64,000 bases of DNA, taken from assembly GCA_023128035.1 (NCBI GenBank), contig JAGMES010000001.1:1-64000 (forward strand), in the 5' to 3' direction. The notes under the pieces were generated by a model that saw only the letters and a list, made by a program, of their open reading frames with translations, was not told the origin of the DNA and ran no database searches. The stretch is from Halanaerobiales bacterium (GTDB lineage: Bacteria; Bacillota_F; Halanaerobiia; DY22613). The position numbers and the translations under genes are program-made. Below, one piece after another: positions 52,375 through 59,483 of this stretch (positions are counted from its first letter, which is position 1; every line of letters begins with the position of its first letter).

Positions 52375-53253
52375 TTATCTTCCAACAAACATCTGTGTAA
52401 ACATTTTACCATAAGAACCACCATCGACAATCCCAATTCCAATATGAGTATAAGCAGAATTTAGGATATTAGCACGATGCCCAGAGCTATTCATCAAATT
52501 GGTATGAGCTCTACTTACAGAACCTGCACCAGCTAAATTCTCACCAGCTGTACGATAAACGATACCAGCATTTTTCATCATTGTAAAAGGTGAGCCATAT
52601 GTCGGTGAAGTATGACTAAAGTAATTCTTATCAATCATATCCTTACTCTTCAATCTTGCTAGTCGAACCAAGTCCATATCGATCTTCAAAAGAACTAGTC
52701 CATTCTTATTTCGTTCACTATTAACCAAATCAAACATCTGCTTTTCATCAGCAGTTAATCCCTGAACTTGACTGTTTGAAGGAGTAGATGGTTTTACAGT
52801 CTGAACAGGGGTTGGTTCAGTTGGGGTAGGAGATGGTTTCGAAGGAATAGGCTGAGATACAGGTGTGTTAACTTTAGTTGTTATTACTTTTTTCAACTCT
52901 GCTAACGTTTTAGTATCAACTCGACCTGTTGCACTCAAATTATTTTTCTTCTGGAAATCTAATACAGCCTTTAAAGTATAATAACCATATCTACCATTCT
53001 CAGTACGTAAATCATATCCTAGATTTTTTAAATACTTTTGTACTTCCAACACCTTAGTTCCAGTTGAACCATACTTTATTTCAGAACTTGTTGTTCCTGT
53101 ATAGCTTTTCTGAAAAGTCGGACTACTTGTGGAATATCTAGTAGAATAGTTGGAATCCGAATATCGCCAGGTGTATGCTTCGGCTCTTTGGAAAGGAAAA
53201 GTTGTGATCATTACCATAGCCAATAATGTGAATATTAGCACTTTTTTTAGCAT
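52375..53253 (-). CDS. secreted CAP/SCP-domain protein with peptidoglycan-binding domain
   Basis: The 292-residue protein has a signal peptide (about 1-25, ending QRAEA), a type 1 peptidoglycan-binding domain (about 58-122, GSTGTKVLEVQKYLKNLGYD and GYYTLKAVLDFQKKNNL), a Pro-rich linker (about 130-165) and a CAP domain (about 170-292). CAP motifs include NSERNKNG, HTSP, GENLAG and SSGHRANILN. This is the YkwD-like family common in spore formers, secreted and bound to cell wall or cortex. The enzymatic role of bacterial CAP domains is not settled. The start is ATG with AGGTAGGAG upstream. It is monocistronic, with a terminator at 52330. The end of a second CAP gene lies just upstream. Confidence 0.9.
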   Translation of the reverse strand: MLKKVLIFTLLAMVMITTFPFQRAEAYTWRYSDSNYSTRYSTSSPTFQKSYTGTTSSEIKYGSTGTKVLEVQKYLKNLGYDLRTENGRYGYYTLKAVLDFQKKNNLSATGRVDTKTLAELKKVITTKVNTPVSQPIPSKPSPTPTEPTPVQTVKPSTPSNSQVQGLTADEKQMFDLVNSERNKNGLVLLKIDMDLVRLARLKSKDMIDKNYFSHTSPTYGSPFTMMKNAGIVYRTAGENLAGAGSVSRAHTNLMNSSGHRANILNSAYTHIGIGIVDGGSYGKMFTQMFVGR

Positions 53254-53335
53254 GTTTCTCCTACCTTTCTTTAATTTTATTACTATGAGTAGTATAACAT
53301 AAGCACTCTTAATAAAACTAGCTGTAAATCATGGC

Positions 53336-53367
53336 AAAAAAAGAACTCCTGCTGAAACAGAAGTCCT
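53336..53367 (-). terminator. Rho-independent terminator, copy A of a duplicated terminator
   Basis: GGACTTCTG pairs with CAGGAGTTC (G-U pairs allowed) followed by TTTTTTT on the minus strand. It is nearly identical to the terminator at 58329-58361 and directly follows the CAP remnant. Confidence 0.8.
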
Positions 53368-53435
53368 CACCTTATTTGAATAAATTGTTGTACAAACATT
53401 TTTCCACAAATTGAACTAGAGATTGAAATGCTGGA
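53367..53435 (-). pseudogene. C-terminal scar of a second CAP-domain gene
   Basis: The minus strand reads SISISSSICGKMFVQQFIQIR and stop, closely matching the end of the intact CAP protein (GIVDGGSYGKMFTQMFVGR). A stop codon cuts the frame just upstream, and no further CAP sequence is present. The rest of the gap 53254-53606 holds a CTAACA...TGTTAG inverted repeat around two AGCGAAG direct repeats (about 53450-53522) and no gene. Confidence 0.5.
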
Positions 53436-53573
53436 CTTTCAACCTGACTAACACCTCCCGAGCGAAGAGTATATCATCTTCTTTGCAGGAAGCGAAGGGT
53501 AATTTTTGCTCTTTTGTTAGATATTTTTTATACTTAACTCAGATAAGTTTCGATAAAATAATCTATCACTAAT

Positions 53574-53608
53574 AAAATCCTACCTTTATAATATAAGGTA
53601 GGATTTTT
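53574..53608 (-). terminator. Rho-independent terminator of the three-gene unknown operon
   Basis: AAAATCCTACCTT and its complement around a short A/T loop begin right at the stop codon at 53607. T-rich tails on both sides could allow bidirectional use. Confidence 0.85.
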
Positions 53609-54074
53609 AAGCATTTTTCTTATTAAATTCTCTTTCAGTTCTCTCCATTATCCCTTTTATGCTTTTATACATATAAGACAGTTCACATTTTTCACAGTTT
53701 GACTTACATGTTTTACAGCTTTCTATTTCTTTAATGTCCAACATTTTGCTTATTCTTATATTTATTTCCCTTAATTCTTTTTCATTTAATCCATCTTCAT
53801 TCATTATTTTAAATAGCATCGACCTATGTACAAATCTAGCGTCACTTAAAACCAGAACTCTTTCATAAATAGTCCCATCGTCTTTTATATGAGGAAAGTA
53901 ATATAAGTCATAAAAATCCTCATCTCTATTTTTTATTTTGTTGTACTCTAATAATGCTTTGTTATAATCCTTAACATATGAATAATTATCTGGCACAGGT
54001 TGTCTTAAAGATTGAATAGGGATAATGAATATATTATCAGTAAATTCATTTGTGAATTCTATATTTTGTAACAT
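53607..54074 (-). CDS. unknown 155-residue protein with a Cys cluster
   Basis: I do not recognise this family. The protein is charged and soluble, with no signal peptide or membrane segment. Near the C-terminus (about 124-136) it has a CxxCxxxCxxC cluster within SCKTCKSNCEKCEL, which could bind zinc or an iron-sulfur cluster. A helical, Lys/Glu-rich tail follows. It is the third gene of a small operon. I choose ATG 54074, eight bases after AGGA, over GTG 54080. A terminator follows immediately. Possible roles include a maturation or regulatory partner for the two small proteins upstream, but nothing in the sequence proves it. Confidence 0.7.
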   Translation of the reverse strand: MLQNIEFTNEFTDNIFIIPIQSLRQPVPDNYSYVKDYNKALLEYNKIKNRDEDFYDLYYFPHIKDDGTIYERVLVLSDARFVHRSMLFKIMNEDGLNEKELREINIRISKMLDIKEIESCKTCKSNCEKCELSYMYKSIKGIMERTEREFNKKNA

Positions 54075-54098
54075 TAGCACTTTCCTAGCTTTTGCTCT

Positions 54099-54344
54099 TT
54101 AAACAACAAATACTTCTGGCGAATATGGCTTGCCCCCATCAAAAACTGGTTCAAATCCATATTCTTTAATTACCAATTTTCCCCCAAACTCAGAGTTGAC
54201 ATGTAATTCTTTACTTTTCAAAACACTTCTATCAGTATCATCATCAAATTCAAAAAAGCCTAAAGGTAATTTCTCATTAAATTCAAAACCAGATCTTACA
54301 ACAATATTACTCTTTAAATCAGAATCTTTTATAGTTTGACCCAT
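54099..54344 (-). CDS. unknown 81-residue protein
   Basis: It is a small acidic protein of unknown family (begins MGQTIKDSDLKSN, ends KPYSPEVFVV) with a run of acidic residues (FEFDDDTD) and many beta-type segments. There is no Cys, no signal peptide and no membrane segment. ATG 54344 has AGGTG six bases upstream; a GTG at 54353 in the same frame is less likely. It begins ten bases after the stop of the 56-residue gene and ends 24 bases before the next start, so the three are translated from one message. Confidence 0.6.
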   Translation of the reverse strand: MGQTIKDSDLKSNIVVRSGFEFNEKLPLGFFEFDDDTDRSVLKSKELHVNSEFGGKLVIKEYGFEPVFDGGKPYSPEVFVV

Positions 54345-54353
54345 AAAAAACAC

Positions 54354-54524
54354 CTACATTTCTTTTAACTCTTCACAGCTATTTTTTTTGATATCTTCAT
54401 ATAAATCATAGTCATCATCACTTAGTAAGGTTTTTTTTGCATTCATAATATCTTTTTTAGATAACTTGATTTTAACTAATTCCTTTTTGAATAAATAATC
54501 ATTAAAATTTATTAACTTACCCAT
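54354..54524 (-). CDS. unknown 56-residue protein, first gene of a small operon
   Basis: A short frame beginning MGKLINFNDYLFKKEL and ending NSCEELKEM starts with ATG 54524 behind AAAGGGGG. It has a basic N-terminal half (KKELVKIKLSKKD), an acidic C-terminal half (SDDDYDLYEDI) and a single Cys near the end. This charge layout and size would suit a peptide precursor, an antitoxin or a small regulator. I do not recognise it. A good promoter lies 40-75 bases upstream. Confidence 0.6.
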   Translation of the reverse strand: MGKLINFNDYLFKKELVKIKLSKKDIMNAKKTLLSDDDYDLYEDIKKNSCEELKEM

Positions 54525-54569
54525 AAAAATAACCCCCTTTTTTTATAAACAGGTTATTTTGTTAATTTA

Positions 54570-54598
54570 AGTGTATCACAATAACTGGTAATTGTAAA
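54570..54598 (-). promoter_or_regulatory. sigma-A promoter of the three-gene unknown operon
   Basis: TTTACA (54593-54598), 17 bases and TACACT (54570-54575) on the minus strand, about 46 bases before the ATG of the 56-residue gene. The rest of 54525-54756 is A/T-rich with no gene. Confidence 0.6.
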
Positions 54599-54756
54599 GA
54601 TCTAAATTCGGTATCTGCTGTTCATATATATTATACAATTTTCAATAATATGTTCACAAAAATTCGCTGTCTTCTTATTTTTTACTATTACCAATAACTC
54701 CTGCAAATATTTAAAAATTCCCGTGCTTATCTGATTTCTTTAAATCTAGATAATTC

Positions 54757-56473
54757 ATCCCGAATTATTCATGAAACTTTAAAATAAAAGGATACATCAT
54801 ATTAACATACTCTAAGTTACAACAAATGTAAAAATTGTTTTGACGGATTCACTTTCATTATTTATTCTCAAAAAAAGAAAGTCAGATAAACTATTACTCC
54901 TAAAAAAAGTATAGACTTATCCCTTGGTCTTACTTTCTAAATTTTGATTTTACAGAAATGACGTCGTTACTGTCATCCAAACGAAGGTAATAACTCTATT
55001 CGTTCAAACAGATCAACGAAAAAACATTTGTATGGATAACTACTACAAAGTTTGAACGTACTATATCTCCCTGAGCGGATAAAGCGACCAGCCACTTTCG
55101 TGAGCAATGTTCGTAGCGTATGCATTCGTTTTGGCTTTTCATGCTCTGGAAAACACAACCGTCTCATAAGGTTGTTTAGGTTATAAGCCAGAACCATTTG
55201 CATCAGCCTATTAGCATTTGTCATATAAGAAGAATGGCTCAAGGTGTCCATCCCGAAATCAAGTTTAGCTTCTTTAATGAAGTTTTCCATAGTGCCACGT
55301 TTGCTATAGAATCTGATGACATCTTTGGCACTAGCTTCCATAGAAGTAACTACGAAAGTATAACTCGGCAGAAGTTCTCCTCCTTTTCTTTGAATTTTGC
55401 AAACGACTCGGCGCTCCCTATCCCAGGTCTTCGCACGGTACATAAATTCACCGTAAAGGGTATGCATTTTTGTAAAATCAGAACCATACTGATCATAAAA
55501 CTTCTCAGTTAGTTCTGTAGCCAACTTTGAAAGAACAGCATTTACCTTTAGACGAATGACATATGCAACGCTATGTTTGTCGGCTAATTCATAAAGCTTT
55601 GGCATAGCAAAACCACTATCAGCACGAATGACCAAAGAGGTGTTTTTATGCATCTTTCTATAGCCTACAAGAAAGGGACCCATAAATCTGGTAACATTCC
55701 TGGAGGTGTAAACATTGCTACTTCTAAGTTCTGCCTTGATGAGATCGCCAGTCATTCAGTCAAACACCATAAGTGGGTGGAAACCAGTAGAACTGTAGTG
55801 AAAATTATAAGCGGAACCATGTTGCTTTCCATATGTATTAATGTGTGTGGAATCAAGGTCAAAAATAATGGATTCAGGATGCTCTATTTTGTAAGCACGA
55901 TCAAGAAGTTCTGTATTAATACATTCCATCATCTTAAAAGTACTTTTATTGAGCTCATTATTTCGTCTGGAAACTGTAGGCTGTGAAGCTAGTCTATCAG
56001 TGTTTAAAATTTCTTTGAAGACAGGATCCACTCGCAATTCATCAGAGGCATTATCCGTATGATAGCCAGCAATGAATTTATAGATATTTTGCAGAATCAC
56101 ATCAGCCCTCCTGTAAGTCAAATGCGATTCAACAACCTCATCATTTTCAAAAATTTCTTTAACGAGTTTGCTGAATCCAATTTTTTCATCGAAACTTCTA
56201 TAAGCTAAAAGTCCTGAATCAGAAGATAGATTACCACCTTTGAAATTTAGTGAAAGTTTGTTATTGAAATTTAGTGATTTAACCTGTATAATTGTCATAG
56301 AAAAGAGCCCTCTTTCTTTTGATAATTTTGTTTAGTCACTTAATTATATCAGATTTGAGGGTTCTTTTCTTCTTTATTTTTATCACCCAATGGGTGAAAG
56401 ATTCTTATAGGCTAAGTATTTGATTTTAGCTGTATATGGCTGTTTTTATACTGCTACGTGAATAATTCGGGAT
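54757..56473 (-). mobile_element. IS1380-family insertion sequence (transposase inactive)
   Basis: The 15-bp inverted ends ATCCCGAATTATTCA (54757-54771) and their exact complement (56459-56473) bracket one transposase gene in an element of about 1.7 kb, the usual IS1380 size. I could not find a clean 4-bp target duplication, so the exact outer base of each end is uncertain. Confidence 0.8.
54973..56298 (-). pseudogene. IS1380-family transposase split by one in-frame TGA
   Basis: Codons run in one frame from ATG 56298 to the stop at 54973, with a single TGA at 55756-55758. Before it are the N-terminal GGNLSSDSGLLAYRSFDE, LASQPTVSRRNNELN and the DDE region LDSTHINTYG, ending PLMVFD. After it MTGDLIKAELRSSNVYTS continues, so family members should have Gly where the stop sits (VFDG-x-TGD). 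One base change GGA to TGA would explain it. The C-terminal half holds IRADSGFAMPKLYE and the KRGTMENFIKEAKLDF segment with the catalytic Glu. The full protein would be about 441 residues. It is not functional unless the stop is read through or compensated in trans. Confidence 0.88.
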
Positions 56474-56597
56474 CATTTATATCAATATCCCTTTCATGGC
56501 TCTCCGTCAAATGTTGTGAAAACTGCTTAACTCCATTAAATCATATTAATTGCTGTTTTCAAAAAAATACTTAATTTTGCTCAGTTATTCTATTTAT

Positions 56598-57158
56598 TTA
56601 ACCACGCATCTTATACAACATTGTGTGAAATACTCTTCTTAGATTCATAATGTTCGGTACTCCATACCCAATCCTTTTGACCAACTTAATCTTGTTATTG
56701 ATCCCTTCTGTAAAACCATTGGTAACTTTGTTGTTGAAGTAATTTAAAATATTATCTTCCCATGTTTTGATTGTTCTCTTTGCTTTGATAAAGAAAGTCA
56801 GCTTGCTCTCTGAAATTCTGTTATACCAAGTTTGCAAAGCATCCTTGGATTCCTGGATGTCTCCTAGTTGGAGGAAGTCTCTGAACTCTTCCTTAAGTTC
56901 CCAGGCTTTCTCAAGAATCGGACTTAATTCAAAGAGTTTTAAAAGTCTTTGATGCTCTTTATCTGTTAACTCTTCACCGGCTTTTTTCAGCAACATGCGA
57001 CTCTTATAAAACATTTTTCTCATCGTCTCATCAACTTGATTTTGGACTTGCTGCCGAGTATCATCAAGTGCTTTATTCATTAGGGTTACCAGATGAAATT
57101 TGTCCACAACTATTTTATCTGGTAAATCAAGCAGTTTTGTGGTATGATGATTATGCAT
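56598..57158 (-). pseudogene. ISL3-family transposase, C-terminal half
   Basis: The 186-codon frame begins close to the VVDKFHLVTLMNKALD motif and keeps the C-terminal NGFTEGINNKIKLVKRIGYG with the last acidic catalytic residue. Full ISL3 transposases are about 400 residues, so the zinc-finger/HTH part and the first catalytic Asp are missing. The fragment nevertheless has AAAGGAG and an ATG at its present 5' end, inside a long stem-loop. Confidence 0.85.
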
Positions 57159-57224
57159 TTGCTAGACTCCTTTTTGTTGAATTTTTGTTGGCAAACTAAC
57201 TATTCAACGGAGTTTAGCAAATGC
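57154..57224 (-). promoter_or_regulatory. long stem-loop covering the ribosome binding site of the ISL3 fragment
   Basis: GGCATTTGCTAAACTCC-GTTGAAT pairs with ATTCAAC-(AAAAA)-GGAGTCTAGCAAATGC on the minus strand, with a loop of about 20 bases. The 3' arm contains both AAGGAG and the ATG, so the start would be hidden in transcripts entering from outside. Confidence 0.55.
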
Positions 57225-57374
57225 CTTTTTATTTTACTGACATTTTTTTCTTCACAACATTAATTATACACCCTTGCATTTTTGTTATATTTCTCAGAAG
57301 ATGTCATATATTGAAGAAAAATTAATTAGTCTTAATAACGATACGCTTTACCGTGACTATTTAAAGGGACATAT

Positions 57375-57455
57375 AACAAAGTAGACTGCTAAAAAAGCAG
57401 TCTACTTTAAATAAGGCTTCCGGCGATTTATCAATCGCTAATTAAGGTATCTTTA
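57375..57455 (-). ncRNA. candidate small RNA or attenuator, unit 1
   Basis: On the minus strand a TATAAT box (57461-57466) precedes a leader with the hairpin GCGATT-GATA-AATCGC, the segment CGGAAGCCTTA, and then the strong hairpin AGTAGACTGC...GCAGTCTACT with a T-rich tail (57381-57405). It is clearly related to unit 2 at 57505-57585. Its -35 region is poor. No known RNA family was recognised. Confidence 0.45.
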
Positions 57456-57504
57456 CTTTTATTATATGCAACACAGCGTAGTTTAGACACTTTATCATAA
57501 AAAA

Positions 57505-57585
57505 TTAAAACAAGAGTAGGCCACTTAGTGTGACCTACTCTTTTTAAGGTTTCCGACGATTATTATAAACCGCTATTTAAGGTTG
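57505..57585 (-). ncRNA. candidate small RNA or attenuator, unit 2
   Basis: A perfect promoter lies just upstream. The leader ACCTTAAATAGCGGTT...AATCGTCGGAAACCTT folds like unit 1, with compensating changes in the small stem (GCGGTT/AATCGT against GCGATT/AATCGC). It ends in a GAGTAGG/CCTACTC hairpin (57514-57540) followed by TTGTTTTAATTTTTT. A promoter, 70-80 transcribed bases and a terminator make it look like a complete small-RNA gene. The gap 57274-57675 holds these two units and no protein gene. Confidence 0.5.
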
Positions 57586-57590
57586 TTTTT

Positions 57591-57619
57591 ATTATACACT
57601 TTATTCTTATCAATGTCAA
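57591..57619 (-). promoter_or_regulatory. perfect sigma-A promoter in front of stem-loop unit 2
   Basis: TTGACA (57614-57619), exactly 17 bases, then TATAAT (57591-57596) on the minus strand. No open reading frame follows within the predicted short transcript. Confidence 0.75.
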
Positions 57620-57675
57620 TACCTATTCTGGAAAATATTTACCTTAGATAAATATCTTAATCCTCATTTTTAAGA

Positions 57676-57903
57676 TTAAATAATTGCTATGCTCTCCCTT
57701 ATTTTTTCACTAATAGCACTCAAATATGTTTTGGGGACAAACTTTTTATTGTTATAAAGTTGATCTTTTATAATTCTCCTTTTATCTAAACCAGAGATGT
57801 TCCTTATATCAGCAACACTAAGTTTACGGCATCTATATTCAGTAAAGGGTTTTTTATATTCTGGATCTTTAAGTTCGACTTCGAAAAAATATCTAATATA
57901 GTT
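57676..57903 (-). pseudogene. decayed 3' part of the 57919-58152 gene
   Basis: Directly after the TAG at 57919 and a second stop TAA at 57904-57906, the same frame stays open for 75 codons and reads protein-like (NYIRYFFEVELKDPEYK, then LSVADIRNISGLDKRR, then TYLSAISEKIRESIAII) to a TAA at 57676. It has no start of its own. The simplest view is one ancestral gene of about 158 codons cut by two nonsense codons. Confidence 0.45.
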
Positions 57904-57918
57904 TTACACCTGGATTAA

Positions 57919-58152
57919 CTAATACAACTCTTCCTCTGTAGAAATTTCGTTTTCTTCTGAGAGAACCCATAAATCTCTATCTAATAACCATGTAGAGGCA
58001 AACATAACATTGTTCTCTTTAACAATTTTACTGCATTTATCCTGTGTTACTTCAATATCATTTACTATTCCTTCATTAGAAGCACAATTGTTAAAACAAT
58101 CCAGCTTCTTGCCACATAAACTTTCGTAACTCTCTCTGTCGACTTTAGACAT
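57919..58152 (-). CDS. hypothetical 77-residue protein, possibly truncated
   Basis: ATG 58152 has a strong GGAAGGAGAT site. The protein is acidic, with four Cys in its first 40 residues (LCGKKLDCFNNCASN, later KCSK) and a WLLDRDLWVLSEENE segment. I do not recognise it. The reading frame continues past its TAG as described for 57676-57903, so this may be the translated stump of a broken gene. A sigma-H-like promoter lies about 45 bases upstream. It follows the pil operon terminator. Confidence 0.55.
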   Translation of the reverse strand: MSKVDRESYESLCGKKLDCFNNCASNEGIVNDIEVTQDKCSKIVKENNVMFASTWLLDRDLWVLSEENEISTEEELY

Positions 58153-58195
58153 TAAAAGGATCTCCTTCCATCAGTCTTCTTCTCAATCTTTTATT

Positions 58196-58223
58196 ATTCT
58201 AGAACGAAAGAGAGAAATCCTCT
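58196..58223 (-). promoter_or_regulatory. candidate sigma-H promoter for the 77-residue gene
   Basis: AGAGGATTT (58215-58223), 12 bases, CTAGAAT (58196-58202) on the minus strand match RnAGGAwww-N11/12-RnnGAAT with one mismatch. Confidence 0.3.
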
Positions 58224-58328
58224 TAAGCTTACCTAAAAAAAAATTTAAGAAAGCATTTTTTAACCAATGTTTTTAATATGCTTTGGAGTTTTCTGAAAGT
58301 AATGGACTAAGTGATAACCATCCAAGAC

Positions 58329-58361
58329 AAAAAAAGAACTCCTGCTAAAACCAGAAGTCCT
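58329..58361 (-). terminator. Rho-independent terminator of the pilus operon, copy B
   Basis: GGACTTCTGG...AGCAGGAGTTC is followed by TTTTTTT on the minus strand, 16 bases past the pilO stop. It is nearly identical to 53336-53367. Confidence 0.9.
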
Positions 58362-58376
58362 AAAATTACCATTCAT

Positions 58377-58934
58377 CTATTTTTCCTCTTTCACTATATA
58401 CATCTGAAGTGTCAAACTAATTTGAAGCAAATCCTTTTCAGAAAAAGCTTTTACATCTAAATCAGTAATCTCCATCACCTTGAGAGATCGTTCTAAAGAA
58501 TAGATGAAACCAATCATAGCCTGGTAAGTTGACTTAAAAGAAAGATCAATGGGCAATTGATAAAATTCTCCTATACTTTTCATATTTTTAGGAGTAAAAT
58601 TTTCAAGTTGAATGTCCTCTTGATCTGCTAACTCTACAATCTCCAATAAAATGGCTGAAGTCTCCTTCTGTCTTGGAAACTTCTCAAGAATTCTTTGATA
58701 TTGTTCTTGCTTATCTGCTACAGATTCTTGAACCTCAGGCATTTTCTTTTTTATCATACTTAAAGTTTGATTATATTGGGTATTCAAGGTTTTCATTTGA
58801 CTCTCAAGTGATACCTTCTCAGCTTTTAAGGGCTGATAAAACTGAAAATAATATATCCCGGTAATTAAAACTATCATCGCAATAAGGATTATCCACTTCT
58901 CACGTTTGGTTAAGTTATTTAGCATTTTCCTCAT
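58377..58934 (-). CDS. pilO: type IV pilus inner-membrane alignment protein PilO
   Basis: The 185-residue protein has a short cytoplasmic N-terminus, one membrane segment (about 14-34, WIILIAMIVLITGIYYF), a coiled-coil stretch (about 36-90) and a ferredoxin-like C-terminal domain. This is the PilO layout. PilM, PilN and PilO form the inner-membrane platform that links the assembly motor to the pilus. It is the last gene before the operon terminator and starts 17 bases after pilN. There is no pilP or pilQ after it, which fits a monoderm or a differently arranged system. Confidence 0.85.
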   Translation of the reverse strand: MRKMLNNLTKREKWIILIAMIVLITGIYYFQFYQPLKAEKVSLESQMKTLNTQYNQTLSMIKKKMPEVQESVADKQEQYQRILEKFPRQKETSAILLEIVELADQEDIQLENFTPKNMKSIGEFYQLPIDLSFKSTYQAMIGFIYSLERSLKVMEITDLDVKAFSEKDLLQISLTLQMYIVKEEK

Positions 58935-58951
58935 CCTTTAATAACATTTTC

Positions 58952-59482
58952 TTACTGATGATTATTTAATCTTGCATTAATCTTAAAACCAATAGAGCCA
59001 GATTGATTGTTAGTAAATGATGAAATCAACTCTACTTCAGAAAAATACTCTGAAGCTTTGAGATTCACCATAAAATTTGCAATACTGTGATAGTAACTAG
59101 TCTCCCCGAAAAATGAGATGTTCTCATCTGAATAAGTAAAACGAGATAAAAGCATTTCTTCAGGAATTACACTACTCATAAAGACTATCACTGGTAAAAT
59201 ATAATCTTCTTCTGCTAAACTCTGACTTTCTCTTAAACGATCCTCTAATATTTTATTTTCTTTCCCTAATTCACTAACTTTTTCCAAAGATTTTTCAACC
59301 ATTTTAAGCTGATTCTCCAGAGAAGTTTTATCAAACTTTAACTGTTTCGTCTGATAATAATTTGTTAGATAAACACTTAATAAAACGATTATATATATCA
59401 ATACCAGAACTCCAATCAAACCTTGAAATCTATGCAAAGATTTTTTATTTTCCTCTGGAGGTAGCAGATTGATATAAGCCAT
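58952..59482 (-). CDS. pilN: type IV pilus assembly protein PilN
   Basis: This 176-residue protein begins MAYINLLPPEE, the conserved INLLP tail of PilN that inserts into a groove of PilM. One membrane segment (about 22-44) and a coiled coil (about 48-85) follow, then a small beta-rich domain. It starts one base after the pilM stop, so translation is coupled. Confidence 0.9.
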   Translation of the reverse strand: MAYINLLPPEENKKSLHRFQGLIGVLVLIYIIVLLSVYLTNYYQTKQLKFDKTSLENQLKMVEKSLEKVSELGKENKILEDRLRESQSLAEEDYILPVIVFMSSVIPEEMLLSRFTYSDENISFFGETSYYHSIANFMVNLKASEYFSEVELISSFTNNQSGSIGFKINARLNNHQ

Positions 59483-59483
59483 T

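Larger units (their letters stand above)
56498..57273 (-). mobile_element. internally deleted ISL3-family element
   Basis: The left end GGCTCTCCGTCAAATGTT (from 56498) is typical of ISL3 ends. The inner part ATGTTGTGAA is repeated in inverted form at 57251-57260, with the right end near 57273. Only the C-terminal half of the transposase gene remains. No 8-bp target duplication was found. It lies 24 bases from the IS1380 copy. Confidence 0.65.

Noticed and set aside
54740..57290. Target-site duplications of the two insertion sequences
   Set aside because: No 4-bp repeat flanks the IS1380 ends and no 8-bp repeat flanks the ISL3 ends at the boundaries I could define.
57375..57619. Known riboswitch classes (c-di-GMP, fluoride, preQ1, SAM) for the stem-loop units
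   Set aside because: I compared the conserved segments with the core motifs I remember and none fits; a covariance search would be decisive.
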